Assembly (NCBI GenBank): GCA_022376515.1
Contig: WTXI01000024.1
Location: 1 to 64,000, forward strand
Origin: Lactifluus volemus
Lineage: Eukaryota; Basidiomycota; Agaricomycetes; Russulales; Russulaceae
DNA length: 64,000 bases
Reading direction: 5' to 3'
Shown here: one piece after another, positions 32,617-41,809 of the stretch
Position numbering within the stretch: position 1 is the stretch's first letter
Layout of the letters: each line of letters opens with the position of its first letter
Made by a program: the position numbers and the translations under genes
Notes under the pieces: model-generated
What the model saw: the letters and a program-made list of their open reading frames with translations, nothing else
Told to the model about the DNA's origin: nothing
Database searches by the model: none

Positions 32617-33096
32617 TGTCACGGTAAACGTGACGTGACGGTCACAGGTGACCTGGACTCATCATTTTCCCTTGCTTACTCATCGATACGTTGGACGATT
32701 CTTTCACCTTCCATTCAGTTCCATAACGTTCCGGTCGATTCTATACGTTTCCATACATTTACAGGCATATCCTGAACATTCTAGTATGGTCCGATGTCCC
32801 AGTATATATATCCCTTGTACCTCTGAGACGAGCTTTAAGCTCGTTCTCCTGTAGAACTCAGGCAGTCGATACAGCGAGCAATACAAGTGGCTATTCAGCC
32901 TTCCCTTCCCTTCCTCTCTGAAAGACTGCTTCCTCTTTGAAGTGAAGCCTTTGAAGACTTGTGTGGATCACGCCACAGCCAAGTCTTCTACTCTTTGACT
33001 AGACCTCCGTGCCTTAGTCCCTGCGGCCGCTTCGTCGTTCCGCTTAGTCAGCACGACTCAGACTCGAAACCACGCCACGGTGACCTGACCGTGACA
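32617..33096 (+). repeat. Gypsy 5' LTR
   Basis: 480 bp, tgtcac...gtgaca. It differs from the 3' LTR at 32787 (t versus c) and 33034 (g versus a), both in CpG context. It holds the TATA-like element and the presumed transcript start. Confidence 0.97.
32803..32847 (+). promoter_or_regulatory. Gypsy LTR core promoter and presumed mRNA 5' end
   Basis: tatatata at 32803-32810 precedes aagctcgttct (32837-32847) by about 27-34 bp, the usual TATA-to-start distance. The latter 11 bases are the exact complement of 33099-33109 just inside the LTR. The same stretch also forms a near-perfect palindrome (acgagctt-t-aagctcgt, 32829-32845). Confidence 0.6.
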
Positions 33097-33098
33097 TT

Positions 33099-33109
33099 AG
33101 AACGAGCTT
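33099..33109 (+). other. Self-priming primer-binding site of the Gypsy element
   Basis: agaacgagctt starts two bases after the LTR. It pairs perfectly over 11 nt with the presumed 5' end of the element's own RNA (32837-32847). Tf1 of fission yeast and related chromoviruses prime minus-strand DNA with the first 11 nt of their mRNA instead of a tRNA. The match is seen directly; use as primer is inferred. Confidence 0.65.
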
Positions 33110-33130
33110 TAACGAATCGAATTGAATAGA

Positions 33131-34768
33131 ATGGCTTCGACACAGGCTGCGACCAGTTCCTCAAAGGACTGGAGGAATACCTATGAGAACAGCATCGAGC
33201 ACGAAAGCGATCCCGCCAAAGTGCGATGCCCATTCCCAGTTAGGCCAGAACTGAACGACACGATACCGAAAAAATACACAGTGAATATGGAACACATCCT
33301 GATGGAAACAGGACACGTCCCGTGGTCGGGATACTACACATATCATAAACATACGAAAATTGCTCTCTCAAACGCATGGGGCGTATGGTTCGAACTCGAA
33401 CGACGGGGCAACGAAGTCGTCGCTATTCGAGTCGCGAGAAACTCGTTAAAATTGTTGCACCTCCCAGTGGAGGGACTTGATATGAGAGAACTTATTCGAT
33501 CGGGGGAACCGATCGATGCGACAGCCCCCCCCTCACGCGCCCCGACACCCTTTCAGACGCCTTACAACCCCCCGAATATTCCTAGAGACGAACCCGAAGA
33601 AAGACCCGAACGCGACGACGACATGCGCGCAAATGTCGGGCGGTCAACCGACACCGCGCGAGAACCCCCCCGCCACCCTACGAGACGTCCCCGAGGCAAC
33701 GGCGACGATCCCTATGGACTAGATGACATGTTAGACGAACCTGTGGGGAAAAACAACGTCAGATTAGAAGGGATTCCCCCAGAAAAATTCACAGGGGAAA
33801 GAGGACAAACTATCCCCTTTCTGATCAAATTTAAGAGATATATGTTGATGAATAACGATGCGGCAATCGCCCGGGACCCCTACAAACGATCAGCTTTCTT
33901 CCTATCACTGATAGGAGGAACAAAAACCGATGGATGGGTCGAGCGGTCGTACGACTGGCTCGATCGCGCCGAGCGCGACCCATCCATCCTCCCCTATGAT
34001 ACCACGGCTTGGGAAGTCTTGGAAAGCGAATTTAAACGGTCCTTTGTCGATTATGCAGAGCATGAGAAAGCCCAAGATGAAATCCGAAGACTTAAAATGA
34101 CGAATGAAAACGTTGACCAGTATATCGCGGACTTCGAACGCCTGGGCCATCGCGCGGGGTTGGACCTCGATGATCCGATGGCGTTACGACTCTTTGCTCG
34201 TGGTCTTCCGGTCGGGCTTGCAGACTCTTGCATCGATATCGAAAACCCGGAGACGTTCGAGCAATGGACGAAGGCAGCGCAGAGGCACCACCGAAACTGG
34301 CTGCGGAAACGCGCCATCCATTCGAATTACGGTGGAACAAACAACCGACAACAGAACCAAAAAGGAAATCAAGGTGGCAACAGCTTTTATTGGCACAGGC
34401 CTCAACAAAATCAGAATAACAATTCCCCCTCTCGCTCGCGCTGGCAGGCAAAGGATCCAAACGCAATGGATACATCCGCAGTCGCCAGGAAAGCTACTAC
34501 CGATGCTGAAAAGGAACAGCATCGGAAAGAGGGACGTTGTTTCGAATGCAGCCAACAAGGCCACCTCGCGCGAAACTGCCCGAATAGGAAACCGCGTGTC
34601 CGGGCCGCCGACGCCGGAACCGAAAAATCGACCCCACTCAAAGAACAGAAGACCTACACCCCTGCAGAAGCAGCTGCCTTCATAAAGAAGTTCTCTGACG
34701 AAGAAAGGGAGGAATTCGTGAAAAGCCTGCAAGCTTTGGGAGAGGATGCGGGTTTTCAAGCGGCCTGA
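33131..34768 (+). CDS. Gypsy Gag
   Basis: 545 residues from ATG 33131; the frame upstream holds only a TTG. A charged, Pro-rich N-terminal third is followed by a retrotransposon gag region (FTGERGQTIPFLIKFKRYM ... AWEVLESEFKRSF ... VDQYIADFERLGHRAG ... GLPVGLADSCIDIENP). A basic Gln/Asn-rich stretch precedes one CCHC zinc knuckle, CFECSQQGHLARNC. It forms the particle shell and binds the element RNA. The last codons overlap the pol frame, and a slippery heptamer lies 16 nt from the end. Confidence 0.92.
   Translation: MASTQAATSSSKDWRNTYENSIEHESDPAKVRCPFPVRPELNDTIPKKYTVNMEHILMETGHVPWSGYYTYHKHTKIALSNAWGVWFELERRGNEVVAIRVARNSLKLLHLPVEGLDMRELIRSGEPIDATAPPSRAPTPFQTPYNPPNIPRDEPEERPERDDDMRANVGRSTDTAREPPRHPTRRPRGNGDDPYGLDDMLDEPVGKNNVRLEGIPPEKFTGERGQTIPFLIKFKRYMLMNNDAAIARDPYKRSAFFLSLIGGTKTDGWVERSYDWLDRAERDPSILPYDTTAWEVLESEFKRSFVDYAEHEKAQDEIRRLKMTNENVDQYIADFERLGHRAGLDLDDPMALRLFARGLPVGLADSCIDIENPETFEQWTKAAQRHHRNWLRKRAIHSNYGGTNNRQQNQKGNQGGNSFYWHRPQQNQNNNSPSRSRWQAKDPNAMDTSAVARKATTDAEKEQHRKEGRCFECSQQGHLARNCPNRKPRVRAADAGTEKSTPLKEQKTYTPAEAAAFIKKFSDEEREEFVKSLQALGEDAGFQAA
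34750..34756 (+). promoter_or_regulatory. -1 ribosomal frameshift site at the gag-pol overlap
   Basis: GGGTTTT sits in gag phase as G GGT TTT, matching the canonical X XXY YYZ rule. The pol frame is -1 to gag, is open from 34699 and overlaps gag to its stop (34766-34768). After slippage the frame reads on through TCA AGC GGC CTG into the protease. A downstream stimulatory structure was not modelled. Confidence 0.6.
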
Positions 34769-37700
34769 ATGCAACAGCTCTCATTCGGGCCTGTAGTACT
34801 GACTCTTTGTATACGGCTAGGAATAAATATATCAAGACTGGATTCTTGATCTATACATCGAGGAAACGAGCTGAAAACCATGCACTCTTGGATACAGGAG
34901 CCACAGAATGCTTCATACACCCACGACTAGTTAACAAACTAGGACTAAAAGAACGACCCTTGCAACGACCACGAAATGTTCGCAACGTAGATGGAACAGT
35001 CAACCAGGCAGGAAAAATGACAACAGGAGTTGAACTAACGGTCAAACTGAATGGGAAGCCATGCGACCACCTATTCTTCATCACAGACATAGGGGAAGAT
35101 GACATTATCCTAGGCTACCCCTTCTTTGAATCGTTCAATCCTACCATTGATTGGGAAAAGGGCCAACTATCTGGAGAAGTCGTCGCCATTACCAAAGGAG
35201 AAGAGACCCTGTCTCCTAGAATAGCAAAAACCACGATGGCTACCCAACTGGCGGTACAGGCTAGGGAGGACAAGAAGACTTGGGACCAGATCGTCCCAAA
35301 ACAATACCACCAGTATGGGAAGGTCTTTCAAGAAGACGCCTCAGAGCGATTCCCGGGACCAAGGAAATGGGACCATGCCATCGACCTAAAACCAGATGCC
35401 CCCACCTCACTAGACTGCCGTGTATACCCATTATCCCCTGCCGAGAAGCAAGCACAAAAAGAATTCATCGCTACGAACCTCCGACTGGGAAGAATTCGTA
35501 GATCTAAGTCGCAATATGCTTGTGGCTTCTTCTTCGTGGGGAAAAAGGACGGGAAGTTACGACCAGTACAAGACTATCGGAAACTCAACGAATGGACAAT
35601 CCCTAACCGCTACCCCCTTCCCCTGATCACCGATCTCATCCACGATCTAGCGGATAAAAAGTTATTCACCAAGTTTGACGTTCGTTGGGGATACAACAAT
35701 ATCCGACTAAAAGAAGGTGACGAGTGGAAGGCGGCATTCAAAACCAGTGAAGGACTATTCGAACCTACAGTAATGTTTTTCGGCCTGCGCAACTCCCCAG
35801 CCACCTTCCAAACGATGATGGACGAAATATTCCGAGACGAGATTCAAGAAGGATGGGTCAAAATCTACATGGATGACATCGTCATTGCAACTACAGATGA
35901 CGAAGTCCTTCATAGCCTACGAGTCGACCACATCCTAAATAAACTGGCAAAACACGATCTCTTTCTCAAACCGGAAAAATGCCACTTCCATCAACGGGAA
36001 GTCGAATACTTGGGGTGATCATTGGCAATGGCAAGATTCGGATGGACCCCGTCAAAGTCAAAGGAATCACTGATTGGCCGACACCCACTACTGTAAAAGA
36101 AGTGCGCAGCTTCCTTGGATTCTGTAACTTCTACCGTGCCTTTATTCCCCATTTCTCCAACATTGCACGACCCCTAAATGACCTCACGTGCAAAAACCGA
36201 CAGTGGACGTGGTCGACCAAGGAACAAACAGCGTTCGATCAGTTGAAACAAGTCTGTACCGAATCGCCAGTCCTTCGAGCCCCTGACTGGACCAAACGCT
36301 TCATCCTGGAAACAGACGCTTCTGGCTTCGCCCTGGGAGCTGTCATTGCCCAGGAGTTCGATGATGGGATCCACCCAATCGCATTCCATAGCCGGACCCT
36401 CCTAGATGCCGAACGAAACTATGATACCCACGACAAGGAACTAGCTGCGATCATATTCGGGTTTAAATGTGGCCGTCCATTCTTCCTCGGGGCTAAACAT
36501 GCTGTAGAAGTGAGGACGGATCACAAGAACCTTCAATATTTCCGTGAGCCGCAAAAAGTTACCGGACGACAAGCCCGCTGGCTCACGTTCCTACAAGACT
36601 TCAACTACACCCTCGCCCATATCCCTGGACACCAAAACACCGTCGCCGACCTCCTATCGCGGAGATCAGACCTTAATAAGGGGGTGAATACCGATGAACC
36701 ACGCGTTCTCCTGCCTGACACCCTTTTTTCTGAACCCCAACATGACTCCCTACGTAAAACCTTCCTGGAAGACAACGCAGAACATCGACGATCAATTCTT
36801 CGACAAATCCACGACAGCCCTATCGGTGGACACCCAGGTATCGCCAATACATGGGAATTAGTCAAACGATCATACGAAGGGCCTCGACTCCGTGAATTCG
36901 TAGAAGAATACGTGAAAGGATGTGCCAAATGTCAGGAGTCAAAGACAAACCTCCCACGATCGAAAGCACCCCTCCAACGTTTCGATACACATGTAGAAGA
37001 AGGCCCTTTTCAATACGTATCCATGGACCTTATCACGGACTTACCCAAGTCGGAAGGATACGACAGCATCCTAACCATCGTCGACCAGGGATGCTCTAAA
37101 GCGGCTAAATTCATCCCATGTACGAAAACGATTGACGGACCTGGAGTCGCCAAGGAATACCTTCGCCACCTAGTACCATGGTTCGGCTTACCGCGACGGA
37201 TCATATCAGACCGAGACCCACGCTTCACTTCCAACTTCTCTCGCGCAATCTGTAAAGACACAGGGATCCAACAAAATTTATCCACCGCGTTTCACCCACG
37301 AACTGATGGACAGACAGAGCGAATGAACGCGTGGGTAGAGCAATACTTACGACCATGGACCAGCAATCGACCCCATGATTGGGCACGCTTACTCCCCATG
37401 GCGGAATTTGCTCACAACTCATGGAAACACGACACAGCTCGGAAGTCACCTCACGAACTCCTCATGGGAACGCACCCCCAAATCAACATTCAACTGATCG
37501 AAGAAAACGTCCCAGCAGCGATCGATCGACTTCGGGAACTCGCGGAAGCCAGACAGTCAGCCCAAGAACGACTTCAGATGATACAAAAGGCCAAAGACGA
37601 TAAGACGCCGCGAAACCCACGAGGAAAGACAACGGAGAAACTCAAGGAAGGTGATCAAGTGTGGTTGGAAGGGAAGAACCTATCGATCAAAGGCAAACGA

Positions 37701-38087
37701 AAACTCATGCCCAAAAGATACGGACCCTTCACAATCACAGAAGAAGTGACGCCGGTGGCGTTTCGCCTAGACCTCCCAGAATCGATGAAAGTGCACGACG
37801 TCTTCCACATCGATCTCCTATCACCATATAAGGAGACGGAAGCCTACGGCACGCCGTTTGCACGACCACCACCGATCATCGATAAAAGTGAAGAAGAATA
37901 CGAAATCGATGCGATACTAGATGTAAAGAAGCAAAAAGGTAGCAGAGGAGGACTTCAGTACCTCGTCCACTGGAAAGGATATCCAAACTCCGACAACACA
38001 TGGGTCAAACATAAAGACCTAGACGCCCCAGAACTCCTCAAGGAATATTATCGAAACTCCGCTACGGCTGGACGACCAGAAGTATAA
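34756..38087 (+). pseudogene. Gypsy Pol (protease, RT, RNase H, integrase, chromodomain), one frame break
   Basis: Protease: LLDTGATECFIHP. Reverse transcriptase: YPLPLITDLIHDL, FDVRWGYNNIRLKEGDEWKA, GLRNSPATFQ and the catalytic YMDD in WVKIYMDDIVIA. The frame ends in a TGA at 36016-36018 just after EVEYLG and resumes one base off with VIIGNGKIRMDPVKV, because a G run (36012-36015) has four Gs where five keep frame. Then RNase H (ETDASGFALGAVIAQEF), the integrase zinc-binding region (IGGHPGIANTW ... CAKCQESK), core residues in SMDLITDLP, ISDRDPRFTSNF and DGQTERMNAWVEQYLR, and a C-terminal chromodomain (EYEIDAILDV, YLVHWKGYPNSDNTWV). The chromodomain suggests targeting to modified histone. Given the young LTRs, a sequencing error at the homopolymer is as likely as a real mutation. 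Confidence 0.92.
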
Positions 38088-38090
38088 ATA
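38083..38090 (+). promoter_or_regulatory. TATA box before the third Gypsy ORF
   Basis: tataaata overlaps the pol stop codon (taa at 38085-38087). A pyrimidine-rich stretch follows (38108-38137), and the ATG of the third ORF is 72 nt downstream. This is the layout of a fungal core promoter and suggests a separate internal transcript. Confidence 0.5.
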
Positions 38091-38161
38091 CAACCCCCAC
38101 TTCGCCGAACCTTCCCCATCCCACTACTTCATTCATCAAACCAATTCACGAATACGAAAAC

Positions 38162-39748
38162 ATGTCCTCTACCTCTTCTCCTACTACCTCTCCAACTACT
38201 ACCGATACTCCCCTACCTCTCTCACCGCCTCCCGACTTCAGCGTAGACCTCGAAGTCACAGAAGGAGGGACCCTCGAACCGATCCACCGTCAAAGGATGC
38301 CAGTGGCAGCGTTCAACGCCACCGACGAACCGAACATCAATAGATACATCATGATGGCCTACCAAACCGCAATCATTGGTGCCACCCGAGACTTCCACAG
38401 ACTTCCTACACGGTCAGCAATGAGAATCACTGGCCACTTACCCTACCCACTACCCGACCAAGACGCAGCTACCCACTTTCGGTGGGCAGTGGAACACGCC
38501 ATGGACGTGTTGAAAGCTGCAAACATGTGGAACTTCCCCCTCGAGGAAGCACTACGACGTCTTGGCCGCACGGACCCTCGATACAGCCTTAACTCTACCA
38601 GGATTCCCTCACCTCCCCCACTCATGCTTCGTCCACGAACGGATGTTTCAGAAGAAACCATGCGACGCTTAGGCCGGGTATTGACTAGCCCGGTACCATC
38701 CTATCATTCCGACCTCCCTCCAGTTCCACCCTCTCCTTCCTACCACGTCCCGACTCCGCTCGGAAATACTCCTGATTTATCCCCCACTACCTCCGACGAG
38801 CCCATCTCTCCATTCGACGAAGCGGTCGAGACTCTCATCTCCCATGACGTCGCAATGGCCCTCGAAGAAGCCGAAAGGGAACAGCGCGAAATGATGTGGA
38901 CCCCTACCCCCGATGGGCCTCAACCGGATGTTCATCCCGGAGTAGGATGGATTCCCAACGAGATCCTCCCTGACTGGAAGTTACCTAACGTCCCAGACGG
39001 CAATGGGACGTCTACAGCCAGCTTCGTTCTTATTGATATGACAGACGACGACGGACCCTCCGTCCTAGGCACCCAAGGGAAGAACTGCCCTACAAGCTGC
39101 CGTCCGCTACGGGCAAAGCAAGCCCGATTCCCCCAACGCCCCTATAATCGTAAACAACGATTCTTATTCGCGGAAGACGAGAAACACACACCTCTGGTCG
39201 ATGCTGCCTTAGAAGACCTCGAAGACCCAACTCTGAAAGCTGAGGTCATACGCCATCGTCTATTCATCAGTAAAATGAGGAGGACGGCTCGCCACATGGC
39301 CCACTTGCGTCGCAAGTTTTTAGCATATCAGGAAGAGGCGTGGGCCACCTACGAACACCTCGCTAATGCTAATGCTGCATTCCGCATTACACACATGATC
39401 AACACCGATATCGGAGGAGGGTTCGGGAGTGGAGCCCGTCTCTCCTATGCAACCCGACGTGATGGGATGGACGTAATGGAAGACCCGTGGATGGAAGAGC
39501 TCACTCGTAGGGAGAACTTTTGCGAATGGTGCAGACGCGAGGACCATGACACCAGATTTTGTCACTTCTTACGTAAGTGCCAATTCTGCAATCGCAGCGG
39601 ACACGTCGAAGACAAATGCAACGTCCCGCATACCAATTGTCACCACAGACTTACATGCAAAGTTCCCATCGACCACGTCAACCTCGAGAAGACACGCTGC
39701 CCTACACGTGCTCGACGCCCCCTCAGACGTAGTAACTACTTCGCCTAA
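38162..39748 (+). CDS. Third Gypsy ORF with tandem zinc knuckles
   Basis: 528 residues, same strand as gag-pol, lying between pol and the 3' LTR where some elements carry env or accessory genes. The N-terminus is Ser/Thr/Pro-rich. A predicted helical region (NINRYIMMAYQTAIIGATRD ... HFRWAVEHAMDVLKAANMW) is followed by Pro-rich linkers, a basic helix (HRLFISKMRRTARHMAHLRR) and, at the C-terminus, CEWCRREDHDTRFC and CQFCNRSGHVEDKC (CCHC-like), then further Cys/His residues. No signal peptide or membrane segment, so it is not an envelope protein. The zinc knuckles point to RNA or DNA binding, perhaps a second nucleocapsid-like factor. I recognise no named family. Confidence 0.75.
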   Translation: MSSTSSPTTSPTTTDTPLPLSPPPDFSVDLEVTEGGTLEPIHRQRMPVAAFNATDEPNINRYIMMAYQTAIIGATRDFHRLPTRSAMRITGHLPYPLPDQDAATHFRWAVEHAMDVLKAANMWNFPLEEALRRLGRTDPRYSLNSTRIPSPPPLMLRPRTDVSEETMRRLGRVLTSPVPSYHSDLPPVPPSPSYHVPTPLGNTPDLSPTTSDEPISPFDEAVETLISHDVAMALEEAEREQREMMWTPTPDGPQPDVHPGVGWIPNEILPDWKLPNVPDGNGTSTASFVLIDMTDDDGPSVLGTQGKNCPTSCRPLRAKQARFPQRPYNRKQRFLFAEDEKHTPLVDAALEDLEDPTLKAEVIRHRLFISKMRRTARHMAHLRRKFLAYQEEAWATYEHLANANAAFRITHMINTDIGGGFGSGARLSYATRRDGMDVMEDPWMEELTRRENFCEWCRREDHDTRFCHFLRKCQFCNRSGHVEDKCNVPHTNCHHRLTCKVPIDHVNLEKTRCPTRARRPLRRSNYFA

Positions 39749-39774
39749 GTCTTTGGACGCTAATAAGGGGGTAA

Positions 39775-40254
39775 TGTCACGGTAAACGTGACGTGACGGT
39801 CACAGGTGACCTGGACTCATCATTTTCCCTTGCTTACTCATCGATACGTTGGACGATTCTTTCACCTTCCATTCAGTTCCATAACGTTCCGGTCGATTCT
39901 ATACGTTTCCATACATTTACAGGCATATCCTGAACATTCTAGTACGGTCCGATGTCCCAGTATATATATCCCTTGTACCTCTGAGACGAGCTTTAAGCTC
40001 GTTCTCCTGTAGAACTCAGGCAGTCGATACAGCGAGCAATACAAGTGGCTATTCAGCCTTCCCTTCCCTTCCTCTCTGAAAGACTGCTTCCTCTTTGAAG
40101 TGAAGCCTTTGAAGACTTGTGTGGATCACGCCACAGCCAAGTCTTCTACTCTTTGACTAGACCTCCGTGCCTTAGTCCCTGCGGCCGCTTCATCGTTCCG
40201 CTTAGTCAGCACGACTCAGACTCGAAACCACGCCACGGTGACCTGACCGTGACA
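39775..40254 (+). repeat. Gypsy 3' LTR
   Basis: 480 bp, 478 of 480 identical to the 5' LTR (differences at 39945 and 40192). It is preceded by a purine-rich ataagggggtaa (39762-39773), the likely polypurine primer. Confidence 0.97.
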
Positions 40255-41053
40255 GAAAGGGCCAAAGATCCACGGGAAAGGGCCAAAAGTGGGCAACCAA
40301 ATTCTTACAAAAATAAGGGAAATCGGAGAAAACAGCGGCAGTTGATAGTGGAGCGTTAAAGAGAGGTAACTGAGTTGTGATATGAAATCACAACTGTGGT
40401 ATAAAACCACCCCACCAACTCAATCTCCCTGCACACTGTACCCAAAAAGAGGTCCACTCTTTTGCAAGAGACTTAACAACCAGCAGACAACCTGTGTTGA
40501 ACAGGAAAGCCAGGGAAGTAGGACTTTTCGGGGTATCACCTTGATCACCAAATTTTCTAAGAACCCAAAAGCCCACCGAAAAAAAACCACGGGAAGGAAG
40601 ACCTAAGGAGAAAAAAGGAGTGTCAGTAAGCAAGCAACATTTTAGGGTAAGACACACACCTCAAATGAGGCACCAAAAATGTGTAGAGGGAGGTGGCAAG
40701 ATGAGTGGTGAAAGCAGTAAAAGCTAAGGGAGATAAGATAAGATTTCGATTTTTTACACAGTGAAAAGAACAAAACATGCCTTTGTACAATCAGAATATG
40801 ATAGGTTTGAAGAGTGAAAGGGAACAAAAATGGTTAAGGGAGCAGAGAAAGGGGAGGGAGATGAGGAGATGAAGTTGAAGAGTTTGAGGGCTGTGTATGT
40901 GGAAAATTTTCGTCGAGCGACGTCGAGATTTTGCTTAGTCACGTTCACCTTCCTTTTTCGAGGTGAGCAGTGGCTGGAGTGACTGCAGCGCGCAGAGTTC
41001 GTTCTTACTAAGCAGCACCTTCCATTTTGGGCCCGTAAAGCAGAGCAGCCCCC
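40255..41053. other. Displaced 5' part of the Helitron and flank, no ORF
   Basis: Starts with the second TSD copy gaaag and continues the sequence interrupted at 32616. Only short ORFs. It should hold the Helitron promoter and 5' end, which I could not pinpoint. Confidence 0.45.
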
Positions 41054-41255
41054 GCTGACTAATAGTGACTAAGCAAAACGTCCAAATGCGGGACTGAGCT
41101 GTTTTATATTATGGACAAGCTCTTGTCCGTGCCTACGGCACGGGACAGAGCTTGCGGGGGCTGCGCCCCCGAAGTCAAGGCGTTGCTGGGCGGGTGCTGA
41201 CAAATAGTGACTAAGCAATGTCCTGTTTTGGGACTGAGCTGTTTTATATTATGGA
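41054..41255. repeat. Tandem repeat with Helitron-end-like hairpins
   Basis: Two copies of a roughly 60-bp unit, 41054-41115 and 41196-41255 (gctgac(t/a)aatagtgacta ... gagctgttttatattatgga), flank an 80-bp spacer. The spacer holds ggacaagctcttgtcc, gtgcctacggcac and gggggctgcgccccc (41156-41170). The same order of hairpins occurs at the left Helitron end (19840-19938), so this may be a second, short Helitron end of the same family. Confidence 0.5.
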
Positions 41256-41590
41256 TATAAGGTTGGGGCCCCCGCGATCTGGGTCACGTGGTTCGCCTTC
41301 TCCATCCGTCTGAGACGACTCTTGATGTCTCCGGGTGCTCGCACCTCTGCCTTCTATTTACGACACGATGCACACATTCTCATACTGACGGGTTTCGGTG
41401 GTGTCTTTGTGCTGCACATGTAGTTTGTATCGAAGCGTGAACAATACGGAAGACAAGAAAGATGCTGCCACGTTGTCGCACTTTATCTAGTAAAATGATG
41501 CCCAAGGATTGTGCCAGTGGCGGCGACATGGTTAGACGCCGCCCTAGCGAGACACCTACGGTACTAACAAATAGAAGCCTTAAACAATCT

Positions 41591-41727
41591 GTTCGGTGCG
41601 GGGAAATTCCAATTCCCAAAATCCGCCATTGATTTGAGGCGGAAGGTCGGGTAAAATTTGGCAGTGACGTGGATTGGAGCTCCTGTTACGACAGCTGGGT
41701 CGATTGGTAGAGAAACGGGGTACCAGT
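41591..41727. repeat. Dispersed repeat, copy 2 (partner at 14751-14878)
   Basis: Same orientation as copy 1. It contains about 9-10 extra bases that complete a small inverted repeat (ccgcc ... ggcgg, 41624-41643), absent from copy 1. Confidence 0.75.
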
Positions 41728-41746
41728 GACATTTTGACAATAGGTC

Positions 41747-41809
41747 GACCCGCGCCCGGATCAATAATGATTCGACCTGGTAGAGTCATTACTGATCCGG
41801 GCGCGGGTC
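41747..41809. other. Long hairpin (24-bp arms)
   Basis: gacccgcgcccggatc with an 8-bp AT-rich extension (41747-41770) pairs with 41786-41809 over 24 bp with one mismatch, around a 15-nt loop. It lies next to the dispersed repeat and may be the fold-back end of a mobile element. No gene ends here, so a transcription role is not supported. Confidence 0.65.

Larger units (their letters stand above)
32617..40254 (+). mobile_element. Ty3/Gypsy chromodomain retrotransposon, recent insertion
   Basis: 7638 bp with 480-bp LTRs that differ at two positions only. The target-site duplication is gaaag (32612-32616 and 40255-40259). Order: LTR, self-priming site, gag, pol (protease, RT, RNase H, integrase, chromodomain), a third ORF, LTR. 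Except for one single-base frame break in pol it looks complete. Confidence 0.97.
19850..41100 (-). mobile_element. Helitron with four nested insertions (ends approximate)
   Basis: A rolling-circle transposon of about 6 kb (my estimate after subtracting insertions) carries one Rep-helicase gene on the minus strand. It has been interrupted by Copia (20459-24329), hAT (24438-27193), a solo LTR (28799-29733) and Gypsy (32617-40254), together 15.2 kb. Each insertion is bounded by a target-site duplication. The Gypsy element sits about 90 bp upstream of the Rep start codon, so 40255 to about 41.0 kb is the displaced 5' part. The exact 5' TC and 3' CTRR ends were not located. Confidence 0.8.

Noticed and set aside
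33122..33130. A TTG start three codons upstream of the Gag ATG
   Set aside because: Fungal translation would use the ATG at 33131, and nothing supports a non-ATG start.
36016..36018. A genuine end of pol, with RT and integrase as separate genes
   Set aside because: The stop falls inside the conserved end of the RT domain, and one added base in a G run restores continuous homology.
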